DNA of 64,000 nt from Sipunculus nudus (taxonomy: Eukaryota; Annelida; Sipuncula; Golfingiida; Sipunculidae). Location of the stretch: NCBI GenBank assembly GCA_026874595.1, contig CM049319.1, forward strand, positions 3,502,601 to 3,566,600, in the 5' to 3' direction. Made by a program: the position numbers and the translations under genes. A model generated the notes under the pieces. It had not been told where the DNA came from. It worked only from the letters and a program-made list of their open reading frames with translations, and made no database searches. Below are positions 38,179 through 48,646 of the stretch, in pieces (position 1 is the first letter of the stretch; each line of letters starts with the position of its first letter).

Positions 38179-40655
38179 GGGGTTACTTTGGCCCAATTTA
38201 AATTACTTCTATTTTAGGTATATATTCAATTTTAATTGATACAAAATGTAAGGTTTGTATCTGGTACATTCAGACAAGCAGAACTATGACATAAAATGTA
38301 AAAAGTATATAGTAAAAAAACAAAACAAAAAGACTTTTAGAAATCCCTATACATAACAGTTTTAGTTTTATCAGATCTTAGTGTTCTGGCAATCTCTTAT
38401 CTAGTAGCCCTGCCAGGGCTTTAGTATTTGCGTTTACTAATAAAATGCTTACAATAAAATGTGATTCCATGTACCAATAGACTTAACACAGTGCCAGCTC
38501 TTATCACTAAAGCCCTGTAAAGTCTGTATGGTGAATCACTGATATTTGCATATCAAGGCGTCACAAGGCTCTTTGAGGACCTGACAATTCCCCCGTATTT
38601 GCATATCAGGCTGTCATGCCTCATGTGAGTGGCATCGTTGCTATGAGAACGCCAACAGCGGTCCCACAGCTCAACCTGTTTGGTAACATTTGCACTGAAA
38701 TCATGTGTTCAGGTAGTTCACACATTAATCTTCGTGTTCTATGATATATCTCTGCCATGGGCCAAATGTAAGTGCATATTGTAGACACTATCACAACAAT
38801 TTTGTACCGACAGGTCCAGTAAAATTCCTTCTGCCGAGATGACAAGAGCAGCTGGCAGCATTTGTCTGAACCCGTGTATTAACTGTCGAATTGCGACTCG
38901 CGAATCGTGATCGTTTCAGTTAGCCGGTACATTTTGACTGCACTCGTCACATGGTGCACCTGAATATCTCACGCTGATTGGCTGAGCCAGAGTTTGGCCT
39001 ACATTATGTTTAAACAGGCCAACTTTCAAGACTGCTGGTCCGATAAACGTTAACACTGAGGCTGTGGGGTTATAGTGTTTTATAAAGTCTCACCGAACTC
39101 AATTTAAGCGACGGCCTAAAATTATTAAGACAAATTAAATGATGAATATTTGTAACCAATTAGAAGCCCGGAATAGGCTATTACTGAATGAACCATGTTG
39201 GTTTTGAAAAAGATTCTTGGAAAGACCACTGCTGATGTCACTGGAAAAGACCTTAGTTCAGCGAGGCAGTGATTTGTGGCGCTGACCGTCCGGGAACCGG
39301 CAAGATTACCAGTCCATGAAATCAGAGGGTCAGATAGTGGCAAATTAGTTATATGAGTTGCCGCAAGATGGCGGTACCAATATTAAATGGGACAAAACGC
39401 ATGAACGTTTGATTTCTCTGTCAGAAGCAACAATTTAGTCAGAACTATTTCATGGACTGGGCCAGTCTACTTATCTAGATGATCAAATGTTTCTTATTTT
39501 CAAAGCTGTGATTTTTTAATATGGGATTCATTGTAGATTTGCATTTGCTATTAAAGGTTTCAATTAAACCAGTATTTTTTTATTTATTTTGGAGGCAACC
39601 ACTTCTATTGTTTTTATATGACAGCTTAACTTTTATGTGTATACATGCTGGCTTCTCTCCATTTCAGTTCTGGACTATGTGACAGGGAAGTAGCTCAGGG
39701 TTATCCTTGTGTCAGCCAGAATCGGTTTATCCTGAATCCAGTATGAGCTCAGTAATCAAGCTCCACCTGGAAGTAGGCTTAACATCCTCTGGATTCTGGG
39801 TGTGTATCATCCTCACTGCTGGGTCATAGCACAAGAAACTCTGAAAGGCACACCCTTTGTGAGTGAAAAATGCTGCAGGGCACAGCTATACCATTACACC
39901 TACAGAATGCTAACTCCTGGAAACTCTTGGGATACTTTGGCTGAGATATGATATCCCCTTCTTTTGAGTCCTGTCCTCTAGCCCTAGAATATGAAGCCAG
40001 TACCGGTAATTACACTGGTAGTTTAGATGTTAACTTTTAAGCAGTATGGTATCCTATATGAAATTTTTTTAAAAATTTGTTGTTTCTACATGTAGATATA
40101 AGGAATTCTATAAAGGATGCATCAGCTAATCTCGTTTTTAATAGTTTTATCTTGCTGCTTTTTATATATAAATTAGTTATATTTACTGTCTGAACTATTT
40201 CTATTATTGCTTGGACACTGAAAGTGAAAATTTGGTTAAAAGTAAGAAAAATGTCCAAATCTTGGTATTTGGTACCAAAGAGCTGTGTGGTCTTGTGTGC
40301 TCAAGATATATTTTACCTTCTTCACTTTTTAATATTTTATTGAAATATACTCTTGGTTACTTGATGAGAATGATAATATTTATATATATACTCCTGGGAT
40401 TTAAAATTTGAGTTTTATTTTTTAAAACACCTCCCTGGGCCAAAGTAACCCTGGAGCCTGGGGTTACTTTGACCCACACATATTTTTTTAAAAAGTCAAA
40501 ATAGGTTTGGACCATGAATAAACCACATTGGACATCATAAAAAATATGTTCAAGTCCAGGTAATAATGCCTTATTAGGAAGTCTACCTGTAGGCTTTTAA
40601 TAGTGGTTCTTTGAAACAATACTAAAACATGACCATTTTGGGCCAAAGTAACCCC
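38179..40655. repeat. Segment bounded by perfect 18-bp inverted repeats GGGGTTACTTTGGCCCAA
   Basis: GGGGTTACTTTGGCCCAA (38,179-38,196) is exactly inverted at 40,638-40,655. Weaker copies of the same box sit at about 38,155-38,169 (direct) and 40,437-40,476 (a back-to-back pair). This looks like the ends of one or two nested transposons around the putative promoter segment. No transposase frame is present. Confidence 0.55.
38395..39380. promoter_or_regulatory. Putative promoter/5' region, copy 1 of a tandem duplication
   Basis: Compared with its surroundings it is richer in CpG (for example 38,885-38,935 and 39,270-39,300). It contains GATTGG (inverted CCAAT) near 38,976 and an AAGATGGCGG box, the YY1-type motif of many animal start sites, at 39,365-39,374 on the plus strand. 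It lies upstream of the Dispatched-like exons. A diverged copy starts at about 41,385. No CDS is supported inside; the 74-codon minus frame at 38,621-38,845 is not preserved in copy 2. Confidence 0.4.
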
Positions 40656-41559
40656 GTTTTACGGTACTGATTAGGTTTGTCCTTACATCTTTATCATTAT
40701 CTCTGAAGATTGTTTCCAGCTTTTTTTCAATCAGAGTCGATTGTCTTATCTAGTATTTCCTAAGGTATCACAATGGGTTCATTCCACTTCAAGTTATTTT
40801 GTTAAGTACCTCAATGTTTCAAAGCAGGATTCTTGTTGAACCAAAAATATTAAGTTAAGTCAAACTGACCTCTCAGGTAGAACTGATGGTCACATTATAA
40901 GACATGAAAATTTAGCAGAGCTGCCAATTTGATGTTATTAAATAAATATATATAGTCACTTATTTCTAGAGCGCAAGTCCATGTATTATTTGATGCATTG
41001 TTAAAGCCCTAAGTTATAGTATTTATAAGTTAGAAATATGCAGTAAAAATAAGCGACACTTCTTGAATTATTTTCTGGATGTGCTACGCCATATCATTGA
41101 CAGAGTTACCAAAAATGGGTTCACTTTGCACACAATAAATGTAGGTTCACAGGCAGAAATGTGGGAATTCTTAAAGTATAAATTTGGGTTGACCAGTTGA
41201 GTGTCTATTTTGCATTGAACCTACATTTTTTGCATAAATATGAAAGTTCACTAGCTGTTTAAGCCGCCTGAGGTTCAGCCCCATGTAAAGCTATGTTTCC
41301 ATAAGCGGGAACGCAAGAGTGAATGCCAAGGCGAATGCGATTAGGAGTCACGAACCATTCTCAGGGCAAATTTCCATATAAGCATAGCCCTGCCTGGGCT
41401 TTAGTGCAAGTTATATATTCTCACACCTCCTGAGAATGGCATTGTTACTATGAGGACGCTAACAGCAGCCTCCACGGCAATATACAGCTCAACCAACTTG
41501 ATAACATTGGCACTGAAATCATGTATTCAGAAAGTCCATACATGGACGGTAATGGACCT

Positions 41560-42183
41560 GATTACGGTCTTAATAAGCGGGGTCTGAATGGGCGTGCTGC
41601 TTTTGAGCGTGAGTCTAATGCGCGTGGTCTGGATGGGCGCGTGACCTAATTAGGTCTTGATGGGCGTGGGCCGTCTGGCCGTGTTGCACTATGTGAATGG
41701 AGAGGAATGCTGGTATCTTTGATATTCTTTCACTTATATCAATAAACAATTCTGAAAATAACAAAGGAGTATGACTGGCCGTGTACGACCATGTATATAG
41801 AGATTATCGTCGGTATTTTTTTACGAAACCGTCAGTGATATCGTTTAACAATCATGGAAAACAACAAAGCAGTACCGGTCGCCGTGCCTGTCCATGTGAA
41901 TTTTGAAAAGCGTCAGTATTTTTAAAAAACTTTTAGTCATATCTTTAACAAATCGTGAAAATAACAAAGCAGCAGTTTTTAAGGTGCTACGTACTTAACA
42001 CTGGATACGATCGGCCATTGACTTACGGCCAACCGCTTGGCATGACACGCATGACGGGTGACCTACTTTCCATCAAAAGGAATGGCCGGGAAGATTGCTG
42101 CAAAATCTAATATTTTAAATAATGCCCCCACCCCCTTCAGATATTAAGGAACCCTGTATATTTTCCTCATTAAGACTGACACC
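41560..42183. mobile_element. 624-bp non-autonomous DNA element with 9-bp target duplication
   Basis: It is flanked by perfect AATGGACCT at 41,551-41,559 and 42,184-42,192. Ends GATTACGGTCTTAAT and (inverted) GGTGTCAGTCTTAAT match at 11 of 15 positions. Inside are GC-rich 'gggcgtg' repeats (41,577-41,680) and three diverged ~101-bp units carrying 'gaaaataacaaagcag'. Copy 1 of the host duplication lacks the insertion. A 9-bp duplication would fit Mutator-like elements, but the superfamily cannot be assigned. Confidence 0.7.
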
Positions 42184-43199
42184 AATGGACCTTTGTGTCC
42201 TATGCTATATCTTTGCTGTTCAGACATTATGATCCATAGGCCAAATGTTAATGCATTGTTGACACTGTCATATTGATTTTGTACTGTGTATTTGTTAGTG
42301 TTCAAAGTACACTTGAAAGTCTTGCCAGTGTTAAGTTGCCAACACCCTGATCGTTGTGATCATTTCAGCAAGCTGGTACACGAATTACCGTAAAATCTCC
42401 ACTAAAAACCGCACTTCCGATTAAAACCGCACCCAGACTTTGCCTAAATCCCAGGTGAGACACCGCGAGGGGCTCAAATACTAAGAACCCCCCTTTAAAA
42501 CCGCACCAACTTTCGCTACGGAATGATCTCACATAAGGCGTAAAAAAAGTCTTTGTTTCCGGTTACCCGACCGACCCTAGATTTACTGTGCGACTCTTAA
42601 ATTTTTAATTAGATTCTGATTGCAAAACCAGTAAAAGTCGAGGTTTGCGCGTGGAATTTTGAGGTGAAGTACGACTTAATGTCGACAACGTTAATCTTTC
42701 ATACAGATACAAATTACGATGTTCTGAGATCGTCACTGACAGTTCAAATATACCCGCAAAAACGGCGTGTGGATGGTCATATTCATAAGCGGGTTCGTCA
42801 GTTTATATATAATTAGAACGTAGTTCTGCGCAACAATTTTTTTTAATCTATAGGAAGCAGATAAATATCAAAAGTGTTCCACTGGAGAAATAAGCAGCTT
42901 CTTTCAAGCTATGAACGTGGCCTCCTCCGCAAATGTCTGATAGCCGTGACCCGTCTGAGAACTGACTTGAGATCGTTCAAATTTGCCCTAAGCCCCAAAA
43001 TTTGCATCTTCCGTAAGGCCTCATTAATGGCACGCTTGTATGCAGGGTCGCTCATCGGCAATATTCGGAAGTGAGTGCAATCTTTGGCTATGCAAATGAG
43101 TTGAAATGAACCAATGACATGACATTTCGTCACTGCATGTAACCGTGGTTACCTATTTGGGTACATATGTACCTGTATTTGTTCTGTCAATTATCACCT

Positions 43200-43760
43200 G
43201 AACCTGCGCTCGGGCGCTGGCAGGAGTAAAAACGAACGATCTAATGAACGATGGCCGGTCATTTAACGAAAAATTAAACGCAAATTTGGCGGTTACACGT
43301 GGTGATTCAAGCCACTGTATATTTTTTTATGCTAAAGGTATTATTTTGAAATTTTAATCTGTGATGAAAATTCCATTTTCTTAAATTACTCGGTAGATTC
43401 GAATCATTTTCATACCGGTTACTTCGGTATTAACATCGTCACATCATACGTTGACATCGCTCCTTGTCACAATTTGCTGGTGCGTTTGAAAACATCGCTA
43501 GTCAACTTAGCTAAATATCAAAATAACTGAAGTTACCTTGTTGAGAAACGCATGTATTTTCCTAGGAAACACGAGTGTGAAAACTAGTGATTTTAAAGTA
43601 AAATTAAAGTGGCTAGTCGTGGGAAGCAAGTTGTTTCCTGAATAAAGATTCCGTTTGGGTTGCCATCTTGTCAAGGCAGCGTTTGCGCAAGGCACGCTGG
43701 GACGGAATAGGTGGCTGTTCTGTTTACCACCCACCGCCTGAAGCCGTTCAAAATATTCTT
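43200..43760 (-). other. CpG-rich segment with promoter/exon-like signals
   Basis: On the minus strand an ACAAGATGGC start-like context (ATG at 43,666-43,664) opens a 17-codon frame, and a strong splice donor AACAAG|GTAACT lies at 43,537/43,536. Another frame stays open from 43,734 to the donor. This could be an untranslated first exon of the downstream Dispatched-like gene or transposon sequence. No protein family is recognised. Confidence 0.25.
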
Positions 43761-43929
43761 AGCAGAATACCGGGGCATTTCAGCACATGGTGGCACTCAA
43801 ACTTGATTTTAAAACGATCGTCACCCATTGTGTGACCCTTTACGATGTCAGCTTTTTATTCATTTTACGTTTTTAACAAATAATCGTTGGTAAATAATGC
43901 CGCAAATGGGTTTAAAGCAGGTATTAATT

Positions 43930-44157
43930 CAAAAATTAAACGAAACTTACCAAGTTGAAGTTTGATTGGAATTCTGTCGATCCTTGAGTCTGCAGAGATC
44001 ACGTGAGATTGCAAGTCCGGAGCTCCCATGAGGCAAGTTTCAGAGGACTACACATGATCGGGCTGGGTGTAACAGGGTGGGCACGTGATCTCTGCAGACT
44101 CAAGGATCGACAGAATTCCAATCAAACTTCAACTTGGTAAGTTTCGTTTAATTTTTG
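43930..44157. repeat. Perfect 76-bp inverted repeat with 76-bp spacer, abutting the DIRS end
   Basis: Arms 43,930-44,005 and 44,082-44,157 are exact inverse copies; the spacer is 44,006-44,081. Each arm contains ATTCTGTC...GAGATCACGTG, a variant of the DIRS terminal repeat. The first arm continues into the spacer (to about 44,034) with sequence matching the inner 5' end of the DIRS element (about 48,615-48,646 inverted). The right arm stops one base before the DIRS terminal repeat. Confidence 0.85.
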
Positions 44158-44158
44158 G

Positions 44159-44198
44159 ATTCTGTCTCACCTCTCGTCTTACGAGATCACGTGAGATT
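44159..44198. repeat. DIRS left inverted terminal repeat (40 bp)
   Basis: Exact inverse of 48,647-48,686. It contains an internal GAGATCACGTGAGATT stretch. Confidence 0.9.
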
Positions 44199-44221
44199 TT
44201 TAGAGTTCATGTGTCGTCAGA

Positions 44222-45328
44222 CTATTGTGAGGCTTGTGTTAAGTTCTGAGTACCAATAACCGGTTTATTGTAATATTTAGTGAAGGTGGACTCTGCTGTC
44301 CAGCCTGCTGTTTTCAATATAGTGTCAATAGGGAGATTACCTCGTACTGCGGCAGATGTTGCTGCAGCTCTGGTGTTATGCGTTGTAAAGATTGACATAT
44401 CAATTCCTGCCTCTTTCAGTGTTGATTTAAGCCACCTGGATTTTGTGTCCCTAGATACCACTCTGTGTGGCTTTTGCAGGGTTAGGAAGAGCCTATTTTC
44501 ATCTTGTCTGTAACTACTTGTTCTTTTTATGTACTCTGATAACACAGTAACCACACATAAACGGCGATCTGGAACATATGCTTTCAAAGTTATTTCCTGT
44601 TGGTGCCTATTTGGAGCTGATTATTTAACTAGATCACCTACTCTGAGTTTAATCTTTGAAGTGGTCAATGTAATATTGTCTACACGTAATAAATGCAGAA
44701 ACTGTCCTCTTTGCCCTGTAAGCAGGGCTAGGAGTGTTAGCAGTTTATAGGATAAGAATATTGTTGACAAGTCTCTTACTGGTGAGAGTGTTCTTAAATA
44801 TTGTAACACTGTGTCTGTGTCCCATGTTACACAAGTTTTAGGGATGGCCGGCCAAATATTAAATACCCCTTTTAAAAACCTGGTGACAAGCGGATGACTA
44901 CCAAAAGTGCAACCTTCAAATGGCTTGATGATTGTAGACAAAGCTGATCTGACTGTGTTTATTGCACTGTAACTGAGTCCTGATTTTACTAGTGTGCTCA
45001 TAAACTCTAAAGCTTGTCCCAGAGATTGTGAAAAGGGATCCACTGACCTTTCACTACAGTACCTATTCCATTGGGAGAGGTAAGTTTGGTACTGTTTTTG
45101 TGTATTTTTCCTCCATGAACAGAGGATAACGGTTGCTGCTGCTGAAGGAATTTCTTGTTTTCTGAGGGCTTGCCTGACAAGAGGCAAGCCAGCAGAGTCA
45201 TTTTCGTGAGTCTGTGAGTTTCCTGTGGTTTCTGTGGTAGTTGTAACGTTGTTTGGCTGTGCGGTAGTATGCGGGGGTGATCTGTCAGTAGCTGCATTGC
45301 TTTCGGGAACCACGGTTGTGTTGTCCAA
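44222..45328 (-). pseudogene. DIRS tyrosine recombinase, one in-frame stop
   Basis: One reading frame runs through the span and is broken only by a TAA at 44,623-44,621. Before the stop are the core-binding-like helical domain (WRKNTQKQYQTYLSQW region) and the first catalytic arginine in TGQRGQ. After it come the HNTR box (H-x-x-R) and the terminal tyrosine in FTKYY. All four R-H-R-Y catalytic positions are thus present, but on opposite sides of the stop. The open frame begins at a TTG, with no ATG near its start, so the true initiation, possibly via the overlapping RT frame, is unknown. The enzyme would integrate the circular cDNA; this copy needs readthrough or help from another copy. Confidence 0.85.
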
Positions 45329-46965
45329 AATGGTAAAATTACAATTCCTGTTGCCTGTTCTAGTATTATTTTCTTGATTACTTGTGCAAGGATGCTGAAA
45401 GGAGGAAAAGCATAAAAGTAATATATAGACCAGTCTATGGAAAAAGCATCTACAGCGAGAGCATGTGGATCAGGTTTCCAGGCAACATAAGGTGTTACCT
45501 GATTGTTCAGCCTGGATGCAAAGAGGTCTATTTCAATAGTACCCCACAGGCTTGTCAACTGTTTAAACAGTTTAGGATTTAGCTGCCATTCTGCATCATG
45601 ATTTACCTCGCTTGATAATTTATCCGCCTCTACATTCTCCCTTCCAGGTAGATGTGCTGCCGACAGCCAAATGTTTCTCTCAACGCACCAGTCCCAAATT
45701 TTCCTAGCAAGAGCATACAGTTGAGGTTTTGTACCTCCTTGCTTGTTTATATAGGTTACAGCGGTGACATTGTCCATAAGTAGCCTGATATGTGTGTTGC
45801 TAAGACTATTGCAGAGAGATTGTAATGCTAAGAAAGCTGCCAGCAATTCTAAATAGTTAATGTGATGTTTAGATTCACAACTATTCCAATTGCCACCTGT
45901 TTTTTGATTTTCTAGCACTCCTCCCCATCCTGTGCCACTAGCATCTGTTGACAATGTGATGTCCGGCTTTCCCCTTCTCATGGGTTTTTCTACAGAATGT
46001 GCATTTCTAATCCACCATTTCAAGTCAGTAACTGCTTTATTAGAGAGCACCATTTTATGTTCATAGTCACCCTTACTCATTCTAACTGCCTCAGATTTAT
46101 CTAGCTCAATGCATTTTGTCCTAAGCGGTCCCAGCGAGACTCCTGGACAGCTTGATACGAGTATACCTAATACCTCTGCTACCTGCCTGATAGTTGGACG
46201 GGGATATGCATTAAGCCTCTTGCAACACGATACTATGTTGTCTGCCTTCTCTTGTGTTAATGATACAGTCATTGTTTTTGAATTTAGAATGAATCCTAAG
46301 AATTTTATCTCTTGAGAAGGAGTTAGGACTGATTTCTCATTGTGGACTAAAAACCCCAATCTAGTAAACAGTGAAACTGTATCTGTTACATTTTTTGCAC
46401 ACTCTTCAAAATCATCACCAATCAAAAGGGAGTCATCAATATAAGCTACATTTACATGCCCCTGTTGTCTTAGTGAGGAATAAACTGGTTTAAGCAGTTT
46501 AGTGAACAAGCGAGGAGCAGGCGACAGTCCGTTAGGCATGCAGGTAAATTTGAAAAACTTTCCCTTCCATGCAAAGCAGAGATATTTCTGAAAATCCCTG
46601 TGCACAGGCACCTTGTAGTAGGCGTCCTTTAAGTCCACTGATGCTAAATAACAGCCTGGTGTGATTAAGTTGATTGCATGATCCAGTGACTCCATTTTAA
46701 AGTGGTGGTATTCTATATACTCATTTAGGGCCTTCAAGTTCAGTATTACACGGTATTTCCCATTCTTTTTTGCTCTGAGAAATATGTTTGAAAAAACACT
46801 GCCCGGCTCAAAGCTTGTTCGCTCAATAACCTGTTTGTTCAATAAGTTCTCAATTTCTATTTGAATAATTTTCTCCTCTGCCGTGTTTAGTTTTAAAGGT
46901 TTTGGAATGAAGTTCCTTACAGGGGGATAATTTGAGGTAAAGTTTAGTTTAACACCCATTACCAT
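45007..46965 (-). CDS. DIRS reverse transcriptase-RNase H polyprotein
   Basis: Uninterrupted frame of about 652 residues from the first ATG (46,965); the open frame extends slightly upstream. The RT palm has SVDLKDAYYKVPV (~109-121) and the catalytic YIDD (~175-178). RNase H follows with the acidic residues of LSTDASG (~D341), YLELLAAF (~E373), LLMDNVTAV (~D398) and LPGRENVEAD (~D448). Then comes an IDLFASRLNNQ block and a C-terminal region typical of animal DIRS elements. All RT and RNase H catalytic positions look intact. The 3' end overlaps the recombinase frame by about 320 nt. Confidence 0.92.
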   Translation of the reverse strand: MVMGVKLNFTSNYPPVRNFIPKPLKLNTAEEKIIQIEIENLLNKQVIERTSFEPGSVFSNIFLRAKKNGKYRVILNLKALNEYIEYHHFKMESLDHAINLITPGCYLASVDLKDAYYKVPVHRDFQKYLCFAWKGKFFKFTCMPNGLSPAPRLFTKLLKPVYSSLRQQGHVNVAYIDDSLLIGDDFEECAKNVTDTVSLFTRLGFLVHNEKSVLTPSQEIKFLGFILNSKTMTVSLTQEKADNIVSCCKRLNAYPRPTIRQVAEVLGILVSSCPGVSLGPLRTKCIELDKSEAVRMSKGDYEHKMVLSNKAVTDLKWWIRNAHSVEKPMRRGKPDITLSTDASGTGWGGVLENQKTGGNWNSCESKHHINYLELLAAFLALQSLCNSLSNTHIRLLMDNVTAVTYINKQGGTKPQLYALARKIWDWCVERNIWLSAAHLPGRENVEADKLSSEVNHDAEWQLNPKLFKQLTSLWGTIEIDLFASRLNNQVTPYVAWKPDPHALAVDAFSIDWSIYYFYAFPPFSILAQVIKKIILEQATGIVILPFWTTQPWFPKAMQLLTDHPRILPHSQTTLQLPQKPQETHRLTKMTLLACLLSGKPSENKKFLQQQQPLSSVHGGKIHKNSTKLTSPNGIGTVVKGQWIPFHNLWDKL

Positions 46966-47250
46966 GTCCAAAATAAAATCATCTTCTGTTATTGTTTTAC
47001 TCTTGATAATGTGATTTTATTTTTCCACCTACTGCCTCACATGGTTTACCACGCATTGATCTATCACTAGACATATGTAATGAATTGTCACTTGCCTGGG
47101 CTATACTTGGTGATGTTCCTTCCGTTTTGTTTATCTCCAGCGCGGCCTTGTTTTGTGTTGTTTGTGCCTCTTTTGCCTGTATGACTGTCCTTTCATCCCT
47201 AAAAAAGGCTTTGTTACTGGTGCTTTGCCCTTTGTGCTTGTGTGTGTTTG
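46966..47250 (-). other. DIRS spacer between gag-like and RT frames
   Basis: No open frame joins the two genes, and stops are present in the RT frame upstream of its ATG. The RT may be translated by reinitiation or from a spliced mRNA; nothing visible decides. Confidence 0.4.
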
Positions 47251-48252
47251 CTACTTGTAGTGACTGTTGTTACTCCTGTAGTTTCCTTGGTGTACTAGAC
47301 GCTGAGACAGGGCATTTGAATCCTGGATTCTTTGCATAGATTGCTGCAGATTATCACCAAACAACAAGTCTGTTACTGGCACATCTGCTTTACAGAGTTC
47401 TTTGAATTGGCCCTGCAGGTCCCCCTTTAACAGCTCCCTCCTGCGCAAATTAAGTTCATGATTGGCATGGCTGATGATAGCAGTACCATCCATCAGTTGT
47501 CTTATCATGCCGTCCAGATTAACATCATTAATGGACTTCGTGCCCATTTTTAGCTGCAACAGCGTATCACCTACTTGGATAGATGGGGTAACCCCTTTCA
47601 AGATGGCTGCTTGGACCCGCTGAAGTCTATTGTCTCTTAGCTTTGTATCCTGCCTAAGCTTACTCCAGACTTCTTTGTTAACTCTTGTGCCCTTGAGTTT
47701 TGTCAGATTTGCAGGGGTCAGTACAGAGTCTATCTTCTCCTTTACAGTATCACTAGGATTACTTGTAATGATTTTGTCCACTAACTCTGCGAGTTTAGGG
47801 TTAATTTCAGGGCCAAGATCTTCTCGCTTTTCAAATGACAAAGCTATCTGATCTAAAAATTCAGACTCACCATTGCTGTTAGCTTGAGAAGCAGGTACAG
47901 AGTCCAAGAGCTGGTTAAGTTCAGTGTCTTGATCGTAAGCCTCTGTGTCCTCCTCATCACTGTCAACATGAGGAGTGTTCCCGGTGAGCGCATGGCCGCC
48001 ATCTTGACTTGGAGTGGCACTGGCTCCACTGGTCCCCGGGGTTTGGTCTGAACTGTTGTATCCCTGGTTTTGCTTAAGTTGTCTAATTTCCTGTTGCATG
48101 CCTTGTATAGTGTTGGCTAATGCGGCGTGATTTGCCTCAGAGCTTTCCTTAAAGTCTCTGAAAGCGGCCAGCAGGGCGAGCATCTGGGAATCCCCCTTCT
48201 CAGGGCTAGCATCTCGGCAACTTGACTCCAGCTCACTGGGTCTGTCTGCCAT
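47251..48252 (-). CDS. DIRS gag-like protein (333 aa)
   Basis: Intact frame from an ATG at 48,252. It begins with an acidic/polar N-terminus, then a likely coiled coil around residues 38-62, a Ser/Gly/Asp-rich linker, and a more structured C-terminal half rich in Lys/Leu/Asp. No zinc knuckle (CCHC) is seen, as is usual for DIRS gag. Assignment rests on position, first frame of the element on the same strand, rather than on sequence similarity I can verify. It would package the element RNA. Confidence 0.7.
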   Translation of the reverse strand: MADRPSELESSCRDASPEKGDSQMLALLAAFRDFKESSEANHAALANTIQGMQQEIRQLKQNQGYNSSDQTPGTSGASATPSQDGGHALTGNTPHVDSDEEDTEAYDQDTELNQLLDSVPASQANSNGESEFLDQIALSFEKREDLGPEINPKLAELVDKIITSNPSDTVKEKIDSVLTPANLTKLKGTRVNKEVWSKLRQDTKLRDNRLQRVQAAILKGVTPSIQVGDTLLQLKMGTKSINDVNLDGMIRQLMDGTAIISHANHELNLRRRELLKGDLQGQFKELCKADVPVTDLLFGDNLQQSMQRIQDSNALSQRLVHQGNYRSNNSHYK

Positions 48253-48646
48253 TGCTTCCTAGGGTCCCGATTCTTGGATTTTCCTTAACTTAGGCTGAAC
48301 ATGGCTGCTCCTAGAGCTAGCTGAAGGCCGCTTGTCCTTGTTATCCATCCTTCAATGTTTGTTTACAAACAGTTCTTTTCGGTCCCACAAGCGCGTGAGC
48401 GTGGAATCAGTAGTCCGTTCACAACTAACAGCTAAACTAAACTCTGAACGTCTAAATAACCTAAAACAACTATGGAACTAATGAAAAACTGATTCTACAA
48501 TACAGCCACGATCAGTAGAGCAAGAGTACACTTCTGTACGGTCGAAACCTCAGCCAGAATATGATATTAAATGACCCGCTAGTAACTTACCTTACAAGCC
48601 TCACGGGAACCGGAAGTGCATTGCCTCATGGGAGCTCTGGACTTGC
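48253..48646 (-). other. DIRS 5' leader
   Basis: Untranslated leader between the 5' terminal repeat and the gag-like ATG. A consensus-like splice donor (AAGGTAAGTTAC, minus strand, about 48,595-48,584) lies 60 nt inside the terminal repeat, suggesting spliced element transcripts. Inference only. Confidence 0.35.

Noticed and set aside
38621-38845. 74-codon minus frame considered as the missing first coding exon of the Dispatched-like gene
   Set aside because: The homologous stretch in copy 2 (41,430-41,540) does not keep the frame, and no good donor in the required phase was seen.
42874-43133. Overlapping open frames on both strands inside the TIR element, considered a transposase remnant
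   Set aside because: Neither translation shows a DDE/D or helix-turn-helix pattern, and both are short.
43507-43734. 75-codon minus frame ending at a good splice donor, considered a protein-coding exon
   Set aside because: The phase does not match the known downstream acceptor (phase 2), and the translation has no recognisable features; kept only as a possible untranslated exon.
44222-44587. Separate small recombinase gene
   Set aside because: It is the C-terminal half of the DIRS recombinase, in the same frame as 45,328-44,624 and separated only by one TAA.
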